A stretch of 64,000 nucleotides of DNA, taken from positions 627,433-691,432 of the forward strand of contig NZ_CP118181.1 in the NCBI RefSeq assembly GCF_028748145.1, read 5' to 3'. The notes under the pieces are model-generated. The model made no database searches. It was not told where the DNA came from and saw only the letters and a list, made by a program, of their open reading frames with translations. The stretch's first letter is position 1; each line of letters opens with the position of its first letter. Origin of the DNA: Entomospira culicis. Lineage in GTDB: Bacteria > Spirochaetota > Spirochaetia > WRBN01. Shown piece by piece: positions 18,201-25,167 of this stretch. Made by a program: the position numbers and the translations under genes.

Positions 18201-18535
18201 ATCTTATCACGAATATCATTGGTGGCAACATCGAGATTTTTGTTCCAGTCAAAGGAGATACTTACCACCGATTGCCCTTCGCTACTGGTGCTACTAAGTT
18301 TGGTAATTCCAGAGATGCTCAAAAAGACACTCTCAAGAACTTGGGTGATGCTACTCTCAATCTCTTCGGGGCCTGCCCCAGGATAAGTGGTGATGACAGA
18401 GATGGTAGGGAAGTCAAACTCTGGCGTCAGCTCTTGAGGAAGCAAGTTGATCATAAAGATCGATATAATAAAGGTAAGCGAAGCGAGCACCACGACGCTC
18501 ACGGGCTTATTAATTAGGCTTTTAACCATACTCAT
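15236..18535 (-). CDS. RND efflux pump permease (AcrB/MexB-like)
   Basis: 1099 residues, the normal size. RND permeases are inner-membrane proton antiporters that pass drugs or other compounds to a periplasmic adaptor and outer-membrane channel. Seen here: TM1 (VSVVVLASLTFIISIFMINL), the porter-domain opening FPTISVITTYPGAGPEEIES, and TM4 with GLTLGVGMVVDSAIVIIENI, which carries the proton-relay Asp. The second half repeats with FSSFSVIGMIMLIGIIVNTG and IILVDYINLLRKRG, then LRPILMTTLTTILGMIPLA. A Gly-rich stretch (GGPPGSGGGSALTI) links porter subdomains. Adaptor and TolC genes lie directly upstream on the same strand. Confidence 0.92.
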   Translation of the reverse strand: MSMVKSLINKPVSVVVLASLTFIISIFMINLLPQELTPEFDFPTISVITTYPGAGPEEIESSITQVLESVFLSISGITKLSSTSSEGQSVVSISFDWNKNLDVATNDIRDKIDLARNALPEGANTPIIFRLNLNTMIPVMILNLSGLDMNSDELKVIAEDKIIPYLEQINGVASVNTFGGRQRQVRVEVTQNRLEAYNITMGDISRSIAAQNVQVSAGNINMGDSRLLLRTAGEFANLTDIEDVVITYRPVPYSPTTTTQGSSWSSTSTNLSAGGNSPRMVPIRVRDVADVFWGFADADSHAEVNGVEALNLNIQRQSGSNAVDVSKALRRQIPVLNAQLPDGIDIEIIYDTSKITSNSIAQVVNSALSGLLLIIFVLLIFLRNIKSALIVSITMPLSIFTTLMFMYFFDLTLNIISLTGLTLGVGMVVDSAIVIIENIYRYREKGVKSTTAAHLGTSEMALAITASTLTTVAVFLPMVLFQKELQLVGVLLGDLAFTIVIALISSLVFSITVVPVLAGSFLAIDTPKQKPLKGFMAVIDRGMERILSWLDAKYARGIEWSLNHRWSVIFISFGTLAASIVLLMSPLIGTEQMPAMDSQTFTINFTLPVDSTIEATIETGQSFSRRYQEVIAEKNVGKAASFYILSAGGSNMGFGGSLNEGSLDIILDDDFKNRPLSINQMQDIARGIFSEYPGVEFGFSAGGPPGSGGGSALTINISGNDQRKLEEVANTIVEILRTVPEVKEPTSNLSAGIPETIIIPNRDKAGAFGVPMASIGSEIRSNINGSTVSIYRADGEEIDLFLVLRPEDRMSIRDLDRIYVNSQVTGTRIPIANLVEIEEGISPMSIRRENQTRQATVSANAGLRPDGKPFAPSIVSEAAWRAINRDFIPVDGVTIKEAGDNQDFIDLIPIFLAVIAISIILVYGIMASQFESLKDPFIIILSIVTMPIGPILIYAISGQPFSSFSVIGMIMLIGIIVNTGIILVDYINLLRKRGTNLREAVIETGRLRLRPILMTTLTTILGMIPLATATGDGTSMTQPIGVTVVGGMISSSIMTLFLVPVLYYMFNQKGERKRVAQQQREHAILLERRQQMNKEANHE

Positions 18536-18550
18536 AATAATTTATCCTCT

Positions 18551-19681
18551 TTAATTCTCTAGTGCATCCACAATATTAACAGGTAAGGCATTGCTTAGGT
18601 CGCTTTGTCCAGAGACAATGACAATATCACCGGCCTCTAAGCCTTGGGTAACCACCACTTGCCCATCGATGCTAAAACCAAGCTCCACCTCGATAAGCGT
18701 TGCCCAACCAGAGATAGGGGCAGAGTCCTTCACGGTAACGACCATATTTTGGCGTTTTTTCTCTTCTCTGGACTCCTTCCACTTTGCCAAAAATCCTTTT
18801 TTAGGAGCAACCTCTTCTTCGGCTTGCTTGCGTTGTTCCACATTGATACCGCGTTGTTTTGCTACTGCTTCGCTGTCGCTAACAACAAAGAGATAATAGC
18901 GACCACCACGGGTGATAACCGCACGCTGGGCAATCACCAAGACATCTTGGTAGCGATCAGACTCAATGAGGAGCTCGACGAACATGCCCGATTTCATTTG
19001 GGGAGGAAGATCACTGACTTGAATACGGGTGAGTGTAGTTCGGCTATTCACGTCGATAGCTGGAGCAATCTCGCTGATTTTGCCATAGCTTACAACATCA
19101 GGGAAGGCCGGCATATGGATAGTAACATTGGCACCAAGGGCGGTGCGTCCTAGTAGGCGCTCGGGGATGAAGCCCTCGATCTGTAAGGAGTTAAGGTTTC
19201 CCACCTGCGCGAGTACCGAAGAGGATGCCACACGCGTGCCGATATCAAGAGGTAAGGCAATAATTGTACCGGCGATGGGGCTACGGATTGGGTTAGGCGC
19301 ATAGGTCATACCGGGTTGACTCGGATCGATATAGCCGATGACTTGGTTTCGACTCACTTTGTCGCCTACTTTTACACTGTAAGACATCAGGCGACCAACT
19401 TGGACATCGGGAAAGACATTGATAAGATTGGTCGCGATGACATCGCCATTAATCTTGAAGTAGTCGACAATTTCTTGTGCTTGCATCTCTTGCGTAGCTA
19501 CGGAGTAGACTTTTCGCTCGATAATAATTTCATTGGATTTATTCTTATTCATTAACATGTAGAGGGCAATGCCCACAATTGCTACGACAATAATACTAAG
19601 AATAATTATGAGAGCCATCGGCGATCGACTGCTGGATCGGCGAAAGGTTTTCACCTCATTGACGTTGGTGTTATGCATCAT
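18551..19681 (-). CDS. RND periplasmic adaptor (membrane fusion protein)
   Basis: 376 residues: a short cytoplasmic lead, one membrane anchor (ALIIILSIIVVAIVGIALYML), then the lipoyl/barrel-sandwich halves (VGDKVSRNQVIGYIDPSQPG and SPIAGTIIALPLDIGTRVAS), a beta-barrel (VNSRTTLTRIQVSD) and a membrane-proximal domain ending EAGDIVIVSGQSDLSN. The alpha-hairpin is very short or absent. An insert near residues 285-315 is highly charged (QAEEEVAPKKGF with KWKESREEKKRQN), unusual for the family. It bridges the permease at 15236 and the TolC-like protein at 19708. Confidence 0.88.
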   Translation of the reverse strand: MMHNTNVNEVKTFRRSSSRSPMALIIILSIIVVAIVGIALYMLMNKNKSNEIIIERKVYSVATQEMQAQEIVDYFKINGDVIATNLINVFPDVQVGRLMSYSVKVGDKVSRNQVIGYIDPSQPGMTYAPNPIRSPIAGTIIALPLDIGTRVASSSVLAQVGNLNSLQIEGFIPERLLGRTALGANVTIHMPAFPDVVSYGKISEIAPAIDVNSRTTLTRIQVSDLPPQMKSGMFVELLIESDRYQDVLVIAQRAVITRGGRYYLFVVSDSEAVAKQRGINVEQRKQAEEEVAPKKGFLAKWKESREEKKRQNMVVTVKDSAPISGWATLIEVELGFSIDGQVVVTQGLEAGDIVIVSGQSDLSNALPVNIVDALEN

Positions 19682-19707
19682 GTTATTTTAAAACTCCTTC
19701 TCTTACC

Positions 19708-21096
19708 TTAAAATGTATTGGGGATATTTGACGTGCCACGAGCGAAATTCATCAGCGTTGATGGGTTTTGTCCAGTGGTTACGCTTAGCTCTTGGAGGGC
19801 GCGGAAGTAATCAAATTTCGCTACAGCAAGATTAAGCCGTGCTTGGTTTCTACTAATAAGCGCTTGATCAAGTTCGATTTGATTTCGTACACCGAGGTTA
19901 TATCCTTGCGTTGTCAGCTCTAGGGCGCGTTCGCTAACATTAGCGGCATTTTGTAAGATGAGCAGACGCTCTACGATATTGTTAATCTGTTGTGTTTGAT
20001 TGATAATCTCGCGCTCGTTGGTGATAATATCTTCATCGTTTTTGAGTGCCTGATAATAGAAGCCTTCGCGTTGCTTCCAGAGACTCTGTCCGGTTTTACT
20101 CCAAGGGAGCATGGCATCGAGATTCATACTAAAGCCTAAGGTGAGGGAGAAGCTGTTACGGGGCATGAGGCTCGTGCTTACCAGACCGGCATGGGATAGG
20201 GGGGAGGTGTTATATTGGGCGGCGTAGTCTAAGCGAACGAACGGCGTAAAGGTTTGGGCGGCATGGCTATACCACAATCCCCACTCATTGGCAAGCTGTT
20301 GTTTGAGCGCTTGCTGGATGGCTAGGTTCGCCCCCGAAAAGGCCGCTAGCGTACGGTCGATGTCGAATTTATTTGGCTCTAAGTCGACACTGCCTAGGAG
20401 GACGACGTCTTGGTCGAAGGCGATGCCTAGCATCTGTTTGAAGCTTAGCTCAGCCTCTTGGTAGTCGATAAGGGCTTGCTCGTACTGGTTGAGCTGATTT
20501 TGGTAGCTAACCTCGGCATTGAGAAGGTCTAGTTGTTGCACCATGCCATTATTATATAGACGAGAACTCTGTTGGTAGGCCTCTTGGGCAACGCGTACGC
20601 TATCGGCAAGGAGGTTGAGGCGCTCTTGGCTAAGCAGGAGGGAGTAGAAGGTGATGAGACCACTGGAGATGATCTGTTGTTTGGCGTGTTCAAAGCTAAG
20701 TTCGCCGGCTTCGTACTCGTATTGAGTTTTGAGCATGCCCATCCAGACCCAGCTAGTGAGGTTGAGCTGTGCGCCAAAGGTTACTTGGTTAACCCAGCCA
20801 CCGGTGGGGTTACTATGAGCAAGGAGCGCCTGATTGTAGCCGTAGACGCGGTTGGAGCTTACTCCTGCACTAATTTGGGGAAGGAATTCGTTCCACATGT
20901 GATCGCGGGCACGTTTGGCTTGATCGAACTGAATTTGGATTCCTTTAACATTGATATTGTTGGAGATGATAAGCGTTTCAACACGTGCTTCATCTAGAAA
21001 GATAGCCTCAGAAGACTGCGCGAAGAGCGAGGCAGGTAGGCAGAAGAGGCTAAGCAGACCTAGTTTTAACCGTAAAGATGTTTTCATTCTTCTCAT
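19708..21096 (-). CDS. TolC-family outer-membrane efflux protein
   Basis: 462 residues with a signal peptide ending SLFAQS. Two similar halves, each with long helices, mark the TolC fold: NAEVSYQNQLNQYEQALIDY and LDQALISRNQARLNLAVAKF are the paired coiled-coil segments. It is the first gene of the efflux operon: TolC, adaptor, permease, P-II-like protein. The start is either ATG 21096 (AAAGGA only 3 nt away) or ATG 21087; the choice does not alter the mature protein. Confidence 0.87.
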   Translation of the reverse strand: MRRMKTSLRLKLGLLSLFCLPASLFAQSSEAIFLDEARVETLIISNNINVKGIQIQFDQAKRARDHMWNEFLPQISAGVSSNRVYGYNQALLAHSNPTGGWVNQVTFGAQLNLTSWVWMGMLKTQYEYEAGELSFEHAKQQIISSGLITFYSLLLSQERLNLLADSVRVAQEAYQQSSRLYNNGMVQQLDLLNAEVSYQNQLNQYEQALIDYQEAELSFKQMLGIAFDQDVVLLGSVDLEPNKFDIDRTLAAFSGANLAIQQALKQQLANEWGLWYSHAAQTFTPFVRLDYAAQYNTSPLSHAGLVSTSLMPRNSFSLTLGFSMNLDAMLPWSKTGQSLWKQREGFYYQALKNDEDIITNEREIINQTQQINNIVERLLILQNAANVSERALELTTQGYNLGVRNQIELDQALISRNQARLNLAVAKFDYFRALQELSVTTGQNPSTLMNFARGTSNIPNTF

Positions 21097-21136
21097 TTGT
21101 CCTTTCTTTTTTCATTTTCTTTTCACATTTAACACT

Positions 21137-21145
21137 AGTATACCA
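21137..21145 (-). promoter_or_regulatory. Extended -10 promoter of the efflux operon
   Basis: The minus strand reads TGG-TATACT (21145-21137), a TGn-extended -10. No good -35 lies 16-18 bp upstream, as is common for extended -10 promoters. The expected start is about 21130. Confidence 0.45.
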
Positions 21146-21337
21146 AAAGCTTGAAAAAATTTATAGAGCATCGTTGGGCTTTTGGTGAGATATTATGCAT
21201 TTTGTCATAATGAGTATCATTGTAATAGAAATTCTCAAAATAAACAACTAACAAAAAGAGCGTATCTGTAAAATAATTAACAAAAAAGCATAAGTGTATC
21301 AAGCACTTTGGATAAAACGCTTTTGACGTATTCTGCC

Positions 21338-21366
21338 TTGACAAGGGAAAAGATTGGATATATAAT
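21338..21366 (+). promoter_or_regulatory. Full-consensus sigma-70 promoter of the BMP lipoprotein gene
   Basis: TTGACA (21338-21343), 17-bp spacer, TATAAT (21361-21366): an exact match to the consensus, implying strong constitutive expression. The leader is about 45 nt and ends in AGAAGGAG before the ATG. Confidence 0.8.
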
Positions 21367-21416
21367 GATAAATATAGGTGTTTTTTTATTTTTAGGCAAG
21401 AGAGAAGGAGTGAAAC

Positions 21417-22532
21417 ATGAAAGGTTATGTACGTTTGTTGGCCGTTTCCTTGGCGTCGCTGGCGCTGTTTAGCTGTGGCGGATCGGGGAATAATCAATCG
21501 TCTGGTGGTGGACGTGGCATGGCAATGAAGGATGTTATCTTGGTGGACGAGGGATCGGGCATTGATGATAAATCGTTTAATGCGGCTACTTGGCGTGGGA
21601 TTACGGCACACTTTGGCGATACGCCAGAAAATGCAAGTCAGCGCGGTGTTCGCTACGAGGAGCTCTATTCAAGCTCTCAAGATAAAATCTGGGAGAATCT
21701 CAACATTGCTACGGATGAGGGTGCACGCCTAATTATTGGTACGGGTTTTACCTTTGAGGAGCCTATCCAGCGCGTTGCTAAGGCTAATCCTGATCAGCAC
21801 TATCTCCTTATTGATGGTAGCAATGGCGATATCGATAATCTACGTGGTGTGCTTTTTAAGGAGCACGAAGGTGCCTTTTTGGTAGGTGTTGCGGTTGCGC
21901 TTCAGGCACAGGCAGATGGCATTGCGGATCCTAAATTTGGCTTTGTCGGCGGTATGCAGAGTGATGTTATCTCTCGCTTTGAGTTAGGCTATATTCAAGG
22001 TATTTTGAGCGTCTTGCCCGATGCTCTAATTGAAGATTTTTATGCCGATAGCTGGGGTGCTCCGGAAGTGGGGAAAACCAAGGCCAAGGATTGGTTTAAT
22101 AAGGGCTTTTATGCAATTTTGAGCGCTGCGGGTGGTACGGGTAGCGGTGTCATCGCCGAGGCAAAAGAGCAACGCATGTTAGGTAAGAATGTCTGGGCGT
22201 TGGGGGTTGATTCTGATCAATATGAAGATGGTCTGTATAGCGAGGGTGAGAGCGCTGTCTTAACAAGCATGCTCAAGCTTGTGGAGAAGGCGGTAAGCGA
22301 CGCCCTTATCGATGTAGATAGCAACCAATTTACTGGTGGCACGGTTTACTACGGTCTTGCCGAAGGTGGCGTTGGCTTTTCTACGCGTAATAGTCGCCTG
22401 AATGAGGAAGTGATTGCACAAGTGCGTGCGTTGGCGGATAAAATTGTACGTGGAGAGATCGTGGTGTATGGCACGTATGCCGAGGCAAAAGCCAACAACC
22501 TATTACCTAATAATCCACTTATTCTTAGCTAA
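21417..22532 (+). CDS. BMP family ABC-type substrate-binding lipoprotein (PnrA/TmpC-like)
   Basis: 371 residues. The lipoprotein signal ends LASLALFSC-GG. The BMP fold is recognisable: VILVDEGSGIDDKSFNAATW at the N terminus, ARLIIGTGFTFEEPIQRVAK, KEHEGAFLVGVAVALQA, FGFVGGMQSDVISRFELGYI and IAEAKEQRMLGKNVWALGVD. Spirochaete members such as TmpC/PnrA bind purine nucleosides for import by an ABC transporter; ribose or nucleoside binding is likely here, though no transporter genes are adjacent. The exact-consensus promoter, strong SD (GGAG, 6 nt) and terminator show a well-expressed single-gene unit. Confidence 0.88.
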   Translation: MKGYVRLLAVSLASLALFSCGGSGNNQSSGGGRGMAMKDVILVDEGSGIDDKSFNAATWRGITAHFGDTPENASQRGVRYEELYSSSQDKIWENLNIATDEGARLIIGTGFTFEEPIQRVAKANPDQHYLLIDGSNGDIDNLRGVLFKEHEGAFLVGVAVALQAQADGIADPKFGFVGGMQSDVISRFELGYIQGILSVLPDALIEDFYADSWGAPEVGKTKAKDWFNKGFYAILSAAGGTGSGVIAEAKEQRMLGKNVWALGVDSDQYEDGLYSEGESAVLTSMLKLVEKAVSDALIDVDSNQFTGGTVYYGLAEGGVGFSTRNSRLNEEVIAQVRALADKIVRGEIVVYGTYAEAKANNLLPNNPLILS

Positions 22533-22555
22533 AGTACTTCTTTTTTAGTGATGTT

Positions 22556-22589
22556 CGAAAAAGAGTGGAGTGAAATTCACTCTTTTTCG
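22556..22589 (+). terminator. Terminator after the BMP lipoprotein gene
   Basis: CGAAAAAGAGTG (22556-22567) pairs fully with CACTCTTTTTCG (22578-22589) around a 10-nt loop. The stem's own T-run serves as the U-tract. Confidence 0.75.
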
Positions 22590-22676
22590 GTCTCAATGGA
22601 GCAAATTTTATACCACGCGCGCGCTTTTTTGCGTATCTTATGTGCAGAGGGGGTGGGTGTTTGAGGTGAAGAAAGA

Positions 22677-23261
22677 GTGTCGCATAAAACAAACATGAGT
22701 CGATGGTATACATTTTTTTTGTCGTTGACTTTGGCGCTGATTGTCTTGGTGGCGATGGGAGGCGTGATTAGCCTAAAGACTCTGGTTTTGGGAAAAAAAG
22801 AGCCGGTAAGTCGGGTGCAAGAGCAACAGAGTGCCTATTACTTGGTAACTTTGGTGGAAGAGAAGATTCTCTATATTCCCATCGAACGGCGTATGTCTCA
22901 TGATATTTTGGGCGCGCAACGGCTTTTGGGTGAGCTTTTGTCGGTCTCTTTCAGTGGAGAAGATCCCTTCTTTAGCTTGATTCCGCCAGAGGTCGAGCTA
23001 CGTAATTTGTGGGTTGAGGGCGAGGTGTTGTATGTAGATTTTTCTGAAGATTTGCAATTTAACCCTTATGGGAGCGAAGGCTATGCAGGGGCATTACATC
23101 AAATTTTACGTACGCTTGCCACCGTTTCTCCGGTTAGTAGCGTGCAAATATTGATTGAGGGTCAAACACAAGATTTCTTGCATGAGGGAGTATTTATTGG
23201 GGAGCCGATACTTTTGCAAGAGTACCAAGAGGAGTGGAGCAGTGTGCTGGAGAATCGTTAG
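22677..23261 (+). CDS. Membrane-anchored GerMN-domain protein
   Basis: 194 residues from the GTG at 22677 (GAGGTG about 9 nt upstream); an in-frame ATG at 22695 has no SD. One N-terminal membrane helix (YTFFLSLTLALIVLVAMGGV) is followed by a GerMN domain at residues about 55-175: AQRLLGELLSVS, LWVEGEVLYVDFSEDLQFN, YAGALHQILRTLATVSPVSS and VQILIEGQ. GerMN domains occur in germination protein GerM and in non-sporing bacteria as envelope proteins of unclear role. The spirochaete context rules out sporulation. Confidence 0.75.
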   Translation: MSHKTNMSRWYTFFLSLTLALIVLVAMGGVISLKTLVLGKKEPVSRVQEQQSAYYLVTLVEEKILYIPIERRMSHDILGAQRLLGELLSVSFSGEDPFFSLIPPEVELRNLWVEGEVLYVDFSEDLQFNPYGSEGYAGALHQILRTLATVSPVSSVQILIEGQTQDFLHEGVFIGEPILLQEYQEEWSSVLENR

Positions 23262-23386
23262 CGTGTGGGGTTGCTTTAGCCTCTATTGCGGTCGATATAG
23301 GCAAAAAGTGGCTGGATAACCTGTAGACAGATTTGCGAAAATACATTATGGTATTAACATATATTTTAATTTAAGGAGAATATTGT

Positions 23387-23707
23387 ATGGTCAAGCATTT
23401 AACAAAGGAGACCTTTCAGGCAGCAATTGATGAGGATAAGTTGACGATGGTCGACTTCTGGGCGGAGTGGTGTGGCCCTTGTCGCATGTTGGGGCCAGTG
23501 CTCGATGACATCGCCAAAACAATGTCGGACAAAGTTTCTGTCTGTAAGGTAAATACAGATCTTGAACAAGAGCTTGCAATGCGCTATAATATCAGTAGCA
23601 TCCCCTGTGTTATCTACTTTAGAAAGGGAGAGGCATTGCGTGCGTCTTTAGGCTTTAAGCCCAAAGAGAATTTTGTCAAAGAGATTGATGAGCTTCTAGG
23701 CAAGTAG
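23387..23707 (+). CDS. trxA: Thioredoxin
   Basis: 106 residues, the standard length. The active site WCGPC is at residues 28-32 (Cys29 and Cys32), within MVDFWAEWCGPCRMLGPVLD. The cis-Pro is in ISSIPCVIYFRKGE, where an extra Cys precedes Val. It reduces protein disulfides in the cytoplasm. It has a strong SD (AAGGAG about 8 nt upstream). It stands alone between the GerMN gene and the motility operon, with an imperfect terminator downstream. Confidence 0.93.
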   Translation: MVKHLTKETFQAAIDEDKLTMVDFWAEWCGPCRMLGPVLDDIAKTMSDKVSVCKVNTDLEQELAMRYNISSIPCVIYFRKGEALRASLGFKPKENFVKEIDELLGK

Positions 23708-23716
23708 TGTATGATA

Positions 23717-23745
23717 GCGACTTAGACTTATCATGGCTAAGTCGC
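23717..23745 (+). terminator. Hairpin after trxA, weak terminator
   Basis: GCGACTTAG (23717-23725) pairs with CTAAGTCGC (23737-23745), 9 bp with an 11-nt loop, followed only by CCTTTC. The poor U-tract makes termination efficiency doubtful. Confidence 0.45.
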
Positions 23746-23834
23746 CCTTTCAAGAAAAAAGATAGATCTACTCCAAACATAAAATGTGCAGCTAGTAATC
23801 TGTGGAGGTGTGGGATGGAAAGGAGTTGAAAAAA

Positions 23835-24347
23835 GTGAAACGAATCGTAACATCTGCAATCATTGCATTTCTCATTGCATTGGTGATAAATATTATTCTC
23901 GGGGTCGTACGTAGCTCCTTTAAGATCGGACTCATTCTCACCAACTCTATAGCAACCTTTGTGATTGTTCTTTTCCTTCTCTGGATCATTAAGGGTGCGG
24001 TTGAACGCTTTTTGCCCGAGTTAAATGAGCCTTTAGCCGAGAAAAATGGGGAAGAAGAGGGAGATTCTTCAAGCCCAGAGCATGGAGAATCTGGGGATGA
24101 TTTCTCTCGTACAGATATGCATAATTCCGAAAGCGTCTCTACGGGACAGCGGGTTAATGTGGTGCTTGATGATGCGATTGAAAACCCTTACTATAGCAGA
24201 TCATCTTCGGATTCCTTCTCTGTGGAGGGCGGGGAGCAAGAGACTCTTGCGCGCTCTAAAGATCTCTCTGCAGAATCCTTTGCTCATGAGTCCCCAGAAG
24301 TCTTAGCGCAAGCGGTGCGCACGGCACTTGGTCGCGATGATAGCTAG
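23835..24347 (+). CDS. Membrane protein with a Ser/Glu-rich tail, first gene of the sigma-28 operon
   Basis: 170 residues from the GTG at 23835, which has AAAGGAG 9 nt upstream; the frame runs up to 23802. Two membrane helices form a hairpin (IVTSAIIAFLIALVINIILG and ILTNSIATFVIVLFLLWIIK). The rest is acidic, rich in Ser, Glu and Asp, and probably disordered in the cytoplasm (EEGDSSSPEHGES). No family is recognised. Its stop lies 10 bases ahead of the sigma factor start. Position and cotranscription suggest a motility-linked role, perhaps membrane placement of a regulator, but nothing in the sequence proves that. Confidence 0.6.
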   Translation: MKRIVTSAIIAFLIALVINIILGVVRSSFKIGLILTNSIATFVIVLFLLWIIKGAVERFLPELNEPLAEKNGEEEGDSSSPEHGESGDDFSRTDMHNSESVSTGQRVNVVLDDAIENPYYSRSSSDSFSVEGGEQETLARSKDLSAESFAHESPEVLAQAVRTALGRDDS

Positions 24348-24357
24348 AGAGGGTAAG

Positions 24358-25146
24358 ATGAGGGATATTGTCATTACCGAAGAGAGCGAAGACAGCTACT
24401 GGCAGGAGTATAAAAAGAGCAAGGATCCCAAAATTCGCGAGGCATTCATCAATCAGTATGCACCGTTGGTCAAATTTGTGGCGGGCAAGGTGATGGCGAA
24501 TATGCCGGGATCGGTTGAGTTTGATGACTTGGTGAGCTTTGGTGTCTTTGGTCTAATGGATGCTGTGGATAAATTTGATCCATCTAAAGATGTGCAATTT
24601 AAGACCTATGCGGTTACGCGCATTCGCGGTGCAATTTATGATGAGTTGCGCAAAGATGATTGGGTGCCACGTAGTGTGCGTCAGAAGAGTCGAGAGCTGG
24701 ATGAGGGGACGCAACATCTTGAGGCTAAACTTGGGCGCACCGCCACGCATGAGGAGATTGCGGAACATTTTGGTCTTTCTCTGCCTGAATACAACGCATT
24801 AGCACTTAAAGTATCGGGATCTGCAATGCTTTCGCTCAATGAAACCTCTAAGCGTGTCGATGAATCTGATAAGACCTCTTTGTTGGAGTCGATTGAATCG
24901 CCCTCTAGTCTACAGCCTGATATCATCATTGAAAAGGGTGAGGTGCGTCGCTTAATAGTTGATGCAATTCACGAGCTTCCGGATAAAGAGAAGATGGTCT
25001 TGGTTCTCTACTATTACGAGGATCTCACGCTCAAGGAGATTGGGCAAGTCTTGGAGGTCACTGAGTCGCGTGTTTCACAGCTCCACACCAAGGCGATTAT
25101 GCGCTTACGTACTAAGTTATCGCATATAAGAAAAGGAATTTTGTAG
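24358..25146 (+). CDS. fliA: RNA polymerase sigma factor FliA/WhiG type (sigma-28)
   Basis: 262 residues from ATG 24358 (GAGAGGG just upstream); earlier in-frame starts overlap the previous gene. Sigma region 2 is clear: LVKFVAGKVMANMPGSVEFD, DLVSFGVFGLMDAVDKFDPS and VQFKTYAVTRIRGAIYDELR. Region 3 has EAKLGRTATHEEIAEHFGLS. Region 4 has LPDKEKMVLVLYYYEDLTLK, EIGQVLEVTESRVSQLHTKA. This factor directs late flagellar genes such as flagellin. An anti-sigma FlgM is not visible in the window. It is followed by fapA at a 21-base gap. Confidence 0.92.
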   Translation: MRDIVITEESEDSYWQEYKKSKDPKIREAFINQYAPLVKFVAGKVMANMPGSVEFDDLVSFGVFGLMDAVDKFDPSKDVQFKTYAVTRIRGAIYDELRKDDWVPRSVRQKSRELDEGTQHLEAKLGRTATHEEIAEHFGLSLPEYNALALKVSGSAMLSLNETSKRVDESDKTSLLESIESPSSLQPDIIIEKGEVRRLIVDAIHELPDKEKMVLVLYYYEDLTLKEIGQVLEVTESRVSQLHTKAIMRLRTKLSHIRKGIL

Positions 25147-25167
25147 GCAAAGGCAGGATAGATAGCG

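Larger units (their letters stand above)
21097..21416. other. 320-base intergenic region between divergent transcription units
   Basis: AT-rich, non-coding on both strands. It contains the extended -10 of the TolC operon on the left and the consensus promoter of the BMP lipoprotein gene on the right. The middle (about 21150-21330) holds short A/T runs, with no tRNA, conserved RNA fold or convincing ORF that I can see. Confidence 0.6.

Noticed and set aside
15749-18517. Several open frames on the plus strand across the RND permease gene
   Set aside because: Antisense shadows of a long, well-supported gene; they lack SDs and show no recognisable protein.
21135-21611. 158-codon minus-strand open frame across the BMP promoter region
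   Set aside because: It overlaps the promoter and the N terminus of the BMP gene, has low-complexity composition and no SD.
23281-23386. Possible trxA promoter (TTGCGA at 23333 with TAACAT or TATATT)
   Set aside because: Neither pairing has both a good -10 and correct spacing.
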